Assembly (NCBI GenBank): GCA_040772845.1
Contig: JAXGXG010000001.1
Coordinates: 434,001 to 498,000 of the forward strand
DNA: 64,000 nucleotides
Reading direction: 5' to 3'
Origin: PWXP01 sp040772845
GTDB lineage: Bacteria > Planctomycetota > Planctomycetia > Pirellulales > Thermoguttaceae
A model generated the notes under the pieces. That model saw nothing but the letters and a program-made list of their open reading frames with translations, ran no database searches and was not told the origin of the DNA. Both the position numbers and the translations under genes were made by a program. Shown here piece by piece: positions 25,992 to 34,166 of this stretch (its first letter is position 1; the number at the start of each line of letters is the position of its first letter).

Positions 25992-27158
25992 TTACGCCTT
26001 GGCTCCCTGCAGAAGGCGGAGGTAGAGGCCGCGAATGTCGGCGGTCATCTGCTGGTGGCCGAAGGCATTGGCGAATCGAGCCCGGCCTTGGCTGCCGAGT
26101 CGTGTGCGGAGTTCGCCCGAAGTGGCCAGGCGGACGATGGCCTTGGCCAGGGCGGTAGCGTTACGCGGCGGCACAAGAAAACCGGTTTCGTTCGGCAGGA
26201 CTACCTGGCGGGTCCCGTCCACATCGAAGCTGATTACCGGCTTGCCGGCAATCAGGGCCTGGGGCAGCACGCGGGCGAGTCCTTCACGCAGGCTGGCGTG
26301 GACGACCAGGTCGGAGGCGGCCAGGAGTTCAGGGATGCGTTCGGGGGGGACGAGTCCGGTGAACTGGAAGTGTTCGGCCAATCCGGCTGTTTCGATCTGC
26401 CGTCGGATACGATCCTGCAGAATGCCGTCGCCGACCAGCAGAAAACGGGCGTTGGGAACCGTTTGGACTACCTGTTCCGCCGCGCGTACCAGGTACTCGT
26501 GTCCTTTGAGGTGAAACAGTCGCGCCACCTTGACAATCACGATCTGGTCGGGGGTATATCCCAATTCGCGTCGCGCGCGCTGCCGGAGGCGGTCTGACTC
26601 GAGAAAGGGTTCGACTTCCATTCCGCTCAGGATGGTGGTGAACTTTTCGGCAGGCGCGACCCGGCCGGCGACCATCAGTTCGGTCATGCGATCGGCCACG
26701 CTGATCATCGCATGGCAGCGGCGGGCGGCCCATCGCTCGCAGGCGCGAATGGCCATTCTCGCCGGGGCGCTCTGGTATGGGTGAAATGGGGCGCCGTGAA
26801 CCGTGTGGACGATGGCCGGAACCGCGAGCGACCATGCGGCTGCGCGGCCCAGGATGCCGCCCTTGGCGCTGTGCGTATGGACAACATCGGGCTGGAAGTC
26901 GCGTAGAACGCTCTTGAGCTGGAAGTAAGCCCTCGCATCCCGCCAGGGATGGATCGGGCGGCGCAGCGAGGGGATGATATGCATCGGAATGCCTGCCGCT
27001 TCGGCGCGCTGGGTCAGGCTTCCTTCCGGGCCGAGCGGCGGGCCGGTGATCAGCAGCACGTCATCCCCGTAGGTGTGCAGCAGATCCTCGCAGCAGAGCA
27101 CGGTGTTTTCTTGTGCCCCGCCGAGAATCAGCCTGGTAATGACGTGGGCGATGCGCAT
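25992..27158 (-). CDS. GT4-family glycosyltransferase
   Basis: 388 residues with GT-B fold. The N-terminal domain has ITRLILGGAQENTVLC and PDVVHTHSAKGGILGR; the C-terminal domain has IVKVARLFHLKGHEYLV, FLLVGDGILQDRI and SLREGLARVLPQAL. In most GT4 enzymes the last motif is E-x7-E; here the second acidic residue is Gln. Likely transfers a sugar from a nucleotide donor to a cell-envelope polysaccharide or lipid in the cytoplasm. Lies 15 bp downstream of truA and after asd on the same strand, probably one transcript. Confidence 0.92.
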   Translation of the reverse strand: MRIAHVITRLILGGAQENTVLCCEDLLHTYGDDVLLITGPPLGPEGSLTQRAEAAGIPMHIIPSLRRPIHPWRDARAYFQLKSVLRDFQPDVVHTHSAKGGILGRAAAWSLAVPAIVHTVHGAPFHPYQSAPARMAIRACERWAARRCHAMISVADRMTELMVAGRVAPAEKFTTILSGMEVEPFLESDRLRQRARRELGYTPDQIVIVKVARLFHLKGHEYLVRAAEQVVQTVPNARFLLVGDGILQDRIRRQIETAGLAEHFQFTGLVPPERIPELLAASDLVVHASLREGLARVLPQALIAGKPVISFDVDGTRQVVLPNETGFLVPPRNATALAKAIVRLATSGELRTRLGSQGRARFANAFGHQQMTADIRGLYLRLLQGAKA

Positions 27159-27173
27159 GGCCTTGGGCCGCTT

Positions 27174-27965
27174 CTAATAGGTGACGTTGACCAGGAACAG
27201 GCCGTGCGGCGGTGCGGTCGGTCCTGCTCGCCGCCGGTCCCCAGCGGCAAGGACCTCGGCGGGCCACGATTCCGGTTGTGCGCCGCGTCCAACCTCGGTG
27301 AGCGTTCCGACGATTGCACGCACCATGTTATAGAGAAAGCCGTCTGCTTCGATCTCCAGCGTAATCCATGGGGAGCCATCGTGGCAACCGCCGGCCGTGT
27401 CGTTCGGCGGCGTCACCTGTTCGGCCCCGCCACGGACGACGCTCAGGTCCAGCACCGTGCGTACGGTTGTCTTGCGTTCGGCGCCCGTGGTTTGGAAGCT
27501 ACGGAAATCGTGTCGCCCCAGCAGTGCCCGGGCGGCGCGCTGCATGGCTGCGGCGTCGAGACGGCCGTACGGATACTGCCAGGCGAAGCGGAGCGAGAAG
27601 ACGTCGCGTATCGATGCATCGTAGAGCACGTATCGGTACCGCTTGCGCACGGCGTCGCGGATGGGATGGAAGCCGTGCGGCGCTTCGACTACGTCGCGCA
27701 CGGCGATGTCTCGCGGCAGGTTCGCATTGATCGCCCGGCGGAAGGCATCACAGCTTAGCGCCGCGTCCGTGGAAAAACCGACCACCTGACCCAACGCATG
27801 GACGCCTGCGTCGGTGCGGCCGCTGGCCACCGTGCGAACCGTCCGGCCCGTTACCTTCGTGATGGCTGTCTCTAGCGCCGCCTGCACGGTTGGCTGACCG
27901 GGTTGCACCTGCCAGCCGGCGTAGCCGGTCCCGTCGTAGGCCAGTAGCAGTTTCAAGGTGCGCAC
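27174..27965 (-). CDS. truA: tRNA pseudouridine synthase A
   Basis: 263 residues from a GTG with AGGTGG upstream; a more upstream GTG would add 13 residues but has a weaker ribosome site. The catalytic motif SGRTDAGVHALGQV carries the nucleophilic Asp, preceded by LLLAYDGTGYAGWQVQ. Other family landmarks: RYRYVLYDASIRDVFSLRFAW, SFQTTGAE, and FLYNMVRAIVGTL. It converts uridines 38-40 in the anticodon stem of many tRNAs to pseudouridine. It sits between asd and the GT4 gene with short gaps. Confidence 0.96.
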   Translation of the reverse strand: MRTLKLLLAYDGTGYAGWQVQPGQPTVQAALETAITKVTGRTVRTVASGRTDAGVHALGQVVGFSTDAALSCDAFRRAINANLPRDIAVRDVVEAPHGFHPIRDAVRKRYRYVLYDASIRDVFSLRFAWQYPYGRLDAAAMQRAARALLGRHDFRSFQTTGAERKTTVRTVLDLSVVRGGAEQVTPPNDTAGGCHDGSPWITLEIEADGFLYNMVRAIVGTLTEVGRGAQPESWPAEVLAAGDRRRAGPTAPPHGLFLVNVTY

Positions 27966-28034
27966 GTTCGTCCACCTGATACGGGCCACCGGGCAACGAT
28001 TCACGCCGGACGCAGGGCGGCCCTGCCGCTGCGT

Positions 28035-29048
28035 TTAGTTCTTTCCGGCCTTTGCCACGAGCAGTTCGGCAATCTGGACGGCGTTCGTGGCAGCGCCCTT
28101 TCGGAGGTTGTCGCTGACGCACCAGAAGATCAGGCCGTTCGGGCAGGAAAGGTCTTCGCGAATGCGCCCGACGAAGGTCTCGTCGCGGCCGTCGCCGTTG
28201 ATCGGCATGGGGTACACCTTGTTTGCCAGATCGTCCATGACGACCAGGCCGGGCGTTGCGGCGAACAACTCGCGCGCCTCGTCAACCGAGATCTTGCGTT
28301 CGGTTTCCACCAGGATGACTTCGCTATGGCAGTTCGAGACCGGGACGCGCACGCACGTGGCCGAAATCTGAATCGAATCGTCGCCCAGGATCTTCTGGGT
28401 CTCCCAGGTCATCTTCATCTCTTCGGACGTATAGCCCTGCTGCTTGGGGCTGCCGATTTGCGGGATGCAGTTGAAGGCGATCGGATACGGAAAGACCTCT
28501 TGCGTGTAGGATTGGCCGTCGAGCTTTGCCCGGCTGCTGCCGAGCAGGTCGCGCGTACCGCCCACGCCCGCGCCGCTGGTTGCCTGATACGTGCTGACTA
28601 CCACACGGCGAACGCGACCGGCGTCGTGCAGGGGTTTGAGCGCCTGCACCATCTGTGTGGTGGAGCAGTTCGGGCTGGCGATAATGCCTTGATGCTTATC
28701 AATCGCGTCGGGATTCACTTCCGGAATGATCAGCGGGACCTTGGGGTCCATGCGCCAGAAGGCGCTTTCGTCGATGACGACGCAACCGTGTTCGACTGCC
28801 TTGGGCGCCAGTTCTCCGGCGACGTCGTCCGGCGTGCTGCTGATGGCCAGTTCAACGCCATCGAACGATTCCGGTCGCAGTTCCTCCACCTTGACCTTTT
28901 TGCCTGCGAACTCCAACTCCTTCCCGACCGATCGAGCGGAGGCCAGGAACTTGATCGTCTGGTGGGGAAACCGACGACTCTCAAGCATTTCGCGGATCAG
29001 GGTTCCGACGGCGCCGGTAGCGCCGACGACGGCGATGTGGTCAAACAC
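28035..29048 (-). CDS. asd: Aspartate-semialdehyde dehydrogenase
   Basis: 337 residues from a GTG with AGGAG six bases ahead; the longer open frame upstream is not protein-like. N-terminal NADP motif IAVVGATGAVGTLIREML, catalytic cysteine in ASPNCSTTQMVQAL, substrate loop TYQATSGAGVGGTRDL and C-terminal IRCVSDNLRKGAATNAVQIAE-like segment (WCVSDNLRKGAA). Reduces aspartyl phosphate to aspartate semialdehyde for lysine, threonine, methionine and diaminopimelate synthesis in the cytoplasm. First gene of the asd-truA-GT4 set. Confidence 0.97.
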   Translation of the reverse strand: MFDHIAVVGATGAVGTLIREMLESRRFPHQTIKFLASARSVGKELEFAGKKVKVEELRPESFDGVELAISSTPDDVAGELAPKAVEHGCVVIDESAFWRMDPKVPLIIPEVNPDAIDKHQGIIASPNCSTTQMVQALKPLHDAGRVRRVVVSTYQATSGAGVGGTRDLLGSSRAKLDGQSYTQEVFPYPIAFNCIPQIGSPKQQGYTSEEMKMTWETQKILGDDSIQISATCVRVPVSNCHSEVILVETERKISVDEARELFAATPGLVVMDDLANKVYPMPINGDGRDETFVGRIREDLSCPNGLIFWCVSDNLRKGAATNAVQIAELLVAKAGKN

Positions 29049-29407
29049 AGGTTTCTCCTCTGGGGTAAGGTCCGGATGCCAAAGGGGCAGCCATGGGTGG
29101 CGACGGCTGGTCAACCGCCAGGTTGGGGGCTTGCTGCAACGCGGTTCTCCCGTTCGCGAGACCAATCCCGCGGGGGCCGCTGTGCAGGTGTAAACGCACT
29201 ATTATGCTTTGCTGTCGGAGGTTATTCAAGCGGACCTGGGAAAAAAACGATCGGGACTACGAACGGGCCATGCACGTGGAAATGGATGAGTCAGAAAAGG
29301 GGAACCCCCGCATCGGAACCCGTCCGATGCGGGGGTTGTTGAGTCTCCCACGTTATCCTCTTCCGGGCAATGACGCCGTTTTGCGGTGACCATCGCCACG
29401 GGGCTGT
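29049..29407. other. Intergenic region between asd and the TIGR03000 gene
   Basis: 359 bases containing the terminator described at 29293-29337. The asd promoter presumably lies in 29060-29290 but no clear -35/-10 pair was found. Confidence 0.6.
29293..29337 (-). terminator. Strong intrinsic terminator after the TIGR03000-type gene
   Basis: Perfect 15-bp arms (29303-29317 and 29323-29337) with a 5-base loop; on the minus strand the stem is followed by CCCCTTTTC. Placed ~70 bp past the stop of the 29408-30316 gene, insulating it from asd. Confidence 0.8.
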
Positions 29408-30316
29408 CTACCACTGCGAGGCAAGCGATTGCGATGGAATCGACTGGAATCCGAAGGCCACGGAGGTGTCTTCGCCTGCGGTCAGTGTTACCGTTCGCAC
29501 GTCTTCCAGAATCTTGCCGTCCCGGACGACCTGTGCCTTGATTTCGTACTTGTAGCTGTAGCCGGATTGCAGGCCGTACGAGACGAACTGGCGGCGGCTT
29601 CCCTTGCTCTCCGTGACATGCCCGTTGACGATGACTTTCGCGTCGTAGGGCACCCAGACGGAAATCAAGGCGCTGTTCGACGGCTTGGGCACGTAGGAAC
29701 TACTGGGCCGCTCGGGCGCCAGCGGGTTGAAGTCGAATCCAGGCGCAGCGGCCGGAGGCGACATGGGCGCCGTTGTGTCGGGAACCGGATCCGGGGTTGG
29801 GACTGCGGGTTCCATGGGCGGCTCGGCAGGGGCCGGCTGCTCTTTCGGCTGATTGATGATTGTCGGCATCGTGTCGGTCGGCTCCGGAATGGCCGGCGCC
29901 GCGCTGGCTTGCGATGGCGCTGGTTTCGCAGCCGGCTTCGGTTGGGCCGGTTGCGACGGCATCGCAGCCGTCGGTGTTACGACCGGGCTGTAACATGCGT
30001 CGTAGCAGCATGGGGTCGTCCAGCATCCGTAGTACCAACGATATCGTCCGAACAGCAAGCGGCGGAGTGGCCCGGGACGATAGCCCAAGTAGTAACTGCA
30101 CGTTCCCCAGTCACACGGATCGCAGCAGTAGCTTGTCGTGTAACAGGGTGTCGAATAGCAGTACGAGGTTGTATAGCACGGGGTGGAGTAGCAGCAGGAA
30201 TAGGCGACCGGCCGGTAGTATCCCCACCAGCAAGCGTCCGCCTTCATGGCGCTCCCGGCAATCGCGGCCACGGCAATTGCACCAACGAACAAAGGTTTCC
30301 AAGCAGATCGAAACAT
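29408..30316 (-). CDS. Cys/Tyr-rich secreted protein with C-terminal TIGR03000 domain
   Basis: 302 residues. Start chosen at 30316 (GGGAG upstream) over an in-frame TTG seven codons earlier. A signal peptide (LFVGAIAVAAIAGSAMKADA) is followed by a cysteine- and tyrosine-rich stretch with an 11-residue unit (YSTPCYTTSYC) repeated in tandem, a Pro/Ala-rich linker rich in PAPAEP-like runs, and a C-terminal domain (SALISVWVPYDAKVIVNGHVTES, QSGYSYKYEIKAQVVRDGKILED) matching the planctomycete TIGR03000 module. Likely a cell-surface protein cross-linked through cysteines; no enzyme motif seen. Function unknown. Confidence 0.8.
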   Translation of the reverse strand: MFRSAWKPLFVGAIAVAAIAGSAMKADACWWGYYRPVAYSCCYSTPCYTTSYCYSTPCYTTSYCCDPCDWGTCSYYLGYRPGPLRRLLFGRYRWYYGCWTTPCCYDACYSPVVTPTAAMPSQPAQPKPAAKPAPSQASAAPAIPEPTDTMPTIINQPKEQPAPAEPPMEPAVPTPDPVPDTTAPMSPPAAAPGFDFNPLAPERPSSSYVPKPSNSALISVWVPYDAKVIVNGHVTESKGSRRQFVSYGLQSGYSYKYEIKAQVVRDGKILEDVRTVTLTAGEDTSVAFGFQSIPSQSLASQW

Positions 30317-30371
30317 GGGCGACTCTCCCTTCCTCAAAGGTCCAGCTTATTGTGAGATACACTCCATCAAT

Positions 30372-30399
30372 AACATAGCAAGCGTATCAGGGAATTCAA
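30372..30399 (-). promoter_or_regulatory. Candidate promoter for the TIGR03000-type gene
   Basis: Minus strand TTGAAT (30394-30399), 16-bp spacer, TATGTT (30372-30377), ~55 bp before the start codon. Confidence 0.4.
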
Positions 30400-30522
30400 G
30401 CGGCTTCAGGAGAAACAGGGCGACTTTGCCGACAAAGCACAGCTTTTCGGGGGGGCCATAGAGATATCTTGTGGTTATGCTCCCCTGTGGGACGCATTGG
30501 GGGCCGCAGTCCTGGTCCTGAC

Positions 30523-30599
30523 GGGCTTCAGCCAACCTACGGAATGGGCTGAAGCCCAACCTGCGGGAATGTGCGGTTCCGAGCCGCGGCGAGGATGCA
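30523..30599 (+). repeat. Dispersed palindrome-headed element, copy 3, with inverted partner
   Basis: 30546-30599 carries GGGCTGAAGCCC, CTGCGGGAATG and a trailing GAGCCGCGGCGA, matching copies 1 and 2. 30523-30533 (GGGCTTCAGCC) is an inverted half-copy just before it, so the pair can fold as a hairpin. Lies 3' of the PD40/cytochrome operon. Confidence 0.65.
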
Positions 30600-30628
30600 T
30601 GGCTGGCCGCAGTGGGGGCGGCGGCATG

Positions 30629-33600
30629 TTACTGCTGGGTAGTGCAGTCTGCCGGCGGCTCTCGGCGGGGAGGACCGCCGCTATCGGGACGTTTGTTCAG
30701 GAATCCACCGAAATAGGGGGCGTTTGCGTCAATCCACGTGACAATCGTCTCCCACTCGTCCGGATTGAGTTTTACGCTCTTGCGGTGGAAGGGATCTTCC
30801 AGCAGGGTGTGAATCAAGCGGCTCTGATGGGAACCGAATTGCTTCGGTTGGGTGATGCCGGCGTTGGAGAATCGATCGGCCGTTGAGACGAGCATGGCGG
30901 CCGTCTCCTTGCCATCGCCCCGGCTTCCGAACAAGGTGTGGTACGACATCAACAGCCCATCGTTCATGCGAACGGCGCTCAGATCGACGTTTCCTTGCGG
31001 AGCGCGGTTGCCATGGCATTCGGTGCAATTGCGTTCGAAGACCGGTTGCACCATCGCCTCGTAGTCGACCGTACGTTCCGAGCCCCAGGGCGGCGGCGTG
31101 GGAGTTGACGGCGCGCGCGACATTGCCAGCCCAAATCCGGCGCCGATGGCCGGCGACTGGGCCTGCGATTCGTGACATCCGCGACAGCCTCGAACCTCGC
31201 CTGCCTTCATCGAAACAAAAGAACGCATCCGCTGGACTTCCATGTGCCGCTGGTCAAGGGCCTGGAAATAGATTGCCACGTCGCTTGGCACGGTGAAATG
31301 CGCGGAGCCGTCCGGTTCGACCGGAACCGTGCCAAACACCCGCACCGGCGCCCAGCTCTTGAAATCCAGGTGTCGCGAACCGGCATTGCCGGAAATATAG
31401 TCCTGCGTACCGTGCACCTGATCGTACGGCCAGGGCACATGTTGGGCGATGCGAAGGTACTTGATCGTGCCCCGGGGAATCTCGGGCGGCATTCCGTCGT
31501 AGACGTCTGGAACGTAGCAGACGGCCTCTGTCGCCCGTTTCGGCGTTTCGGGTGTCTCGGCTACGGTCGGAATGATGGGCGGCCGTTGCCTCGGCCGCAG
31601 CGGAATGGGCGAAGCGCAACTGAGTAGCGGATCGCGGTGCAGCAGTTCGCGGTTCCCATAGGCGTCGATCAGGTAGAGGCCGAATCCGTTCGAGTCGACG
31701 CCGGACGTGCCGGTACACTTGGGCCGCGCATAGGCATAGGCGACCAGAAAGCACTGTTCGCTAAGGGCCCAAGGACTGCGATACAGACCGCCTGGATCCG
31801 GCACGCCGCCCCGGTCCACCGGCCGACCGGCCAGCGGGCCTTCCTGAAGCTTGACGTTCGGTGTAACCAGCCGGAGCCCGGATACACTGTTGAGCCCGTG
31901 GGCCGGATCGACGGTGACCACGGCGCCGTAACTGAACGTGTGGTGGCCCGTGGCGACGGCCACCAGTCTTGCCGTCCCGGGGATGCTGCGGGCGCTGCGC
32001 AGGGCCAGCGGGGCGGACATGTGCTGTTTGAACAGGGCGTCGGACATGGTCCCATCCGGCCGGGCCGTCCAGAGTGCATGGACCTCCATGAAGTGCCGTT
32101 CCTGGTATTCCCAGTGCGTGTAGACGATGCGGCCGTCGTCGAGGCTGTAGGGATAGCGGTCCAAGTCTTTGCTGTCAGTGAACTTGCGCACGACGGGCGC
32201 CGGCTCATAGCGGGCGAGTCCGCCTTCGGTTGGTGGGACCAGCCGGCTGTCGCGCCGCGAAAGGATGTACAGATTCGGGTTCGTATGGTCGTAGGTTACG
32301 TTGCCGCACTCGGGGGCCTTGCTGCAGCGATCGGAGGCAAACACCACGTCGCCTGCCGCCGTATAGGCCGGTTCAAAATCGCTCCAGTAGGGATCGTTGG
32401 TGAGCTGCGTGATCTGCGAGCCGTCAACCGCCGCCTCGTAGAGACGAACGGGCTCGAAGATCTTCCGCAAAGGAAAGACGTTCTGACCCTCGATGGCGGT
32501 GCTGGTCGTATCCAATGGGGGCGGCCATTTCGGAAGCCTTGCGTAACTGAACAGCACACGGTCGCCATCCCACCACAGGTCGAGTCCCCAGACGTAGCCA
32601 GGGCCCAACCGGCCTGCCAGTAAGGGGCGTGCTCGGACGTCATCCTTGATGTCGTCGAGAATCTCGATATCGCCGCCCGGCTTGTGCTTCCATGAATAGG
32701 AACGCGTGATGTTCCGCATCGTGTGCGGGGCGAATTGGGTAAGGAAGACGATCTTGCCGAAGTCGAACGACGGGTTGGCCAGCGCGATCTCGCGCATCGC
32801 ACGGCGCGCATCGAGCCAGGTCTGCTGTGCCGCAGACAACCCCTGGTCGCCTTGTCGGATAGCGGCGAGTTCGGCTTGCGCGCTACGGATTACGGCAAGC
32901 TGCGCGTCGAACCCGTCCGGCAATTCCCCGTGCAGCCGGAAGTCGGTTGCCATCTGCTCGGCCCGCTGCAGCATGGCGTCCACGTCGGCCGACAGTTTCG
33001 CCGGATCGCGATGGATATTGCGTGTCACCGCCTGCCGGACCCAGTCTGCTTCTCTTCGCTGTGCAGGTGGGATCTGCAGATAACGCTGAAACCACGGTTC
33101 GGCCGCTTCGCGAGTCCACACGACCGCCTGGCCGTTATTCTCTCCGCCGATCTTCATGGCAATGGCCCACTCGGCCATACCTCGCGCAAACGGATCGCTT
33201 GATTCGAGAAGCTCTCCGGCCAGATCGGCCAGATCGGGCGAAAGCTCGTTCTGTTGGGCAAGACGCAATAGCGACTCAGCCGCCCGGGCAGGATGCTTCT
33301 GGATATCTTCGGTCAATGCGTCTTGAGGGGCGGTAAAGCCATACTTGTTTCGCAGGTATGTCTCCACGCGGTCGAACGTGGGCTTGTCCAGGGCCGATCG
33401 ATAGACAAGCAACTCGGCCAACTCGCCTTCGAGCGGCCAGTAGACGCCGGTATTCTGAGCGGTCTCGCGGCGAACACCGATCAACACATCACCTGCGGTG
33501 CTCCCCTTGCCTGGCTGAAACCGGACCGCCGCCCCATCGTGGCGCAGTTCTGCATGGCGTCCGTCGCAAACCATGGCGGCGATGCGGGGGCCATCGCCGA

Positions 33601-34084
33601 TAGGCGTTTCGTGCCGGGTTCCGTGAACTACGCCGCCCAGGCGGCCGGTTGCCGTGTAGAGGTGGTACTCGCGCCCTTGTTGCGGCCCACCCCCCTTTGC
33701 CAGCAGGGTTCCGAACTTGCCTTCCGCTACCGAGTAGGCGGCAATGATCGTAAACGCCTGCCCGGGCGGGAAATCGAGCGAGGCCGGTTGGCCGAGGTTC
33801 AGGAATTGACCGTTGCGGAACCGGACGGCCGGCCGGTCGCCGAGGGCGGCTTCGACCCACTGGGGGCGAAGGTTCCGATCGGTCTGTCGGGCGTGGTTGC
33901 CTTCAGCGGAGCGGTCGCGCCATTGTGTGATGCGGCCGTCGGACGCCACGTGCCCGGCCAACTCGGCTGCATCGAGCCACAGGACGAGATCCTCTTGCGG
34001 AACAACGGAGTCGGACGCCAGAACGCTCGTTGCGGCGCCCAGGACGAGAAGTCCGAAGCTCCACAGGAAGGTTGCGGTTTTCAT
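30629..34084 (-). CDS. LamG-PD40-cytochrome c protein (hydrazine-synthase-alpha-like)
   Basis: 1151 residues. Start at 34084, where a signal peptide begins (TATFLWSFGLLVLGAATSVLA); the longer open frame is a shadow of the next gene. Order: LamG/concanavalin-like domain (~30-240, DLVLWLDAAELAGHV, DVLIGVRRETAQ), helical linker, PD40 beta-propeller (~480-800, YEAAVDGSQITQLTNDPYW, VVFASDRC), the hydrazine-synthase-alpha-like domain (VRVFGTVPVEPDGSAHFTVP), heme c motifs CRGCH near 963 and CTECH near 1018. The C-terminal sequence DEWETIVTWIDANAPYFGGF is shared with its neighbour. Probably a periplasmic or outer-surface heme protein. Follows the 34167-36869 paralogue by 82 bp, same operon. Physiological substrate unknown. 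Confidence 0.85.
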   Translation of the reverse strand: MKTATFLWSFGLLVLGAATSVLASDSVVPQEDLVLWLDAAELAGHVASDGRITQWRDRSAEGNHARQTDRNLRPQWVEAALGDRPAVRFRNGQFLNLGQPASLDFPPGQAFTIIAAYSVAEGKFGTLLAKGGGPQQGREYHLYTATGRLGGVVHGTRHETPIGDGPRIAAMVCDGRHAELRHDGAAVRFQPGKGSTAGDVLIGVRRETAQNTGVYWPLEGELAELLVYRSALDKPTFDRVETYLRNKYGFTAPQDALTEDIQKHPARAAESLLRLAQQNELSPDLADLAGELLESSDPFARGMAEWAIAMKIGGENNGQAVVWTREAAEPWFQRYLQIPPAQRREADWVRQAVTRNIHRDPAKLSADVDAMLQRAEQMATDFRLHGELPDGFDAQLAVIRSAQAELAAIRQGDQGLSAAQQTWLDARRAMREIALANPSFDFGKIVFLTQFAPHTMRNITRSYSWKHKPGGDIEILDDIKDDVRARPLLAGRLGPGYVWGLDLWWDGDRVLFSYARLPKWPPPLDTTSTAIEGQNVFPLRKIFEPVRLYEAAVDGSQITQLTNDPYWSDFEPAYTAAGDVVFASDRCSKAPECGNVTYDHTNPNLYILSRRDSRLVPPTEGGLARYEPAPVVRKFTDSKDLDRYPYSLDDGRIVYTHWEYQERHFMEVHALWTARPDGTMSDALFKQHMSAPLALRSARSIPGTARLVAVATGHHTFSYGAVVTVDPAHGLNSVSGLRLVTPNVKLQEGPLAGRPVDRGGVPDPGGLYRSPWALSEQCFLVAYAYARPKCTGTSGVDSNGFGLYLIDAYGNRELLHRDPLLSCASPIPLRPRQRPPIIPTVAETPETPKRATEAVCYVPDVYDGMPPEIPRGTIKYLRIAQHVPWPYDQVHGTQDYISGNAGSRHLDFKSWAPVRVFGTVPVEPDGSAHFTVPSDVAIYFQALDQRHMEVQRMRSFVSMKAGEVRGCRGCHESQAQSPAIGAGFGLAMSRAPSTPTPPPWGSERTVDYEAMVQPVFERNCTECHGNRAPQGNVDLSAVRMNDGLLMSYHTLFGSRGDGKETAAMLVSTADRFSNAGITQPKQFGSHQSRLIHTLLEDPFHRKSVKLNPDEWETIVTWIDANAPYFGGFLNKRPDSGGPPRREPPADCTTQQ

Positions 34085-34166
34085 GGTCGATTTTCCAGTG
34101 CTATGGGAAGGATTCGGCTCGATCTTTCGAGTTGCAAAGTGATGACCGCGGAGTGCCGCCGAGGGA

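Noticed and set aside
29060..29290. A clear asd promoter
   Set aside because: No hexamer pair good enough to report was found.
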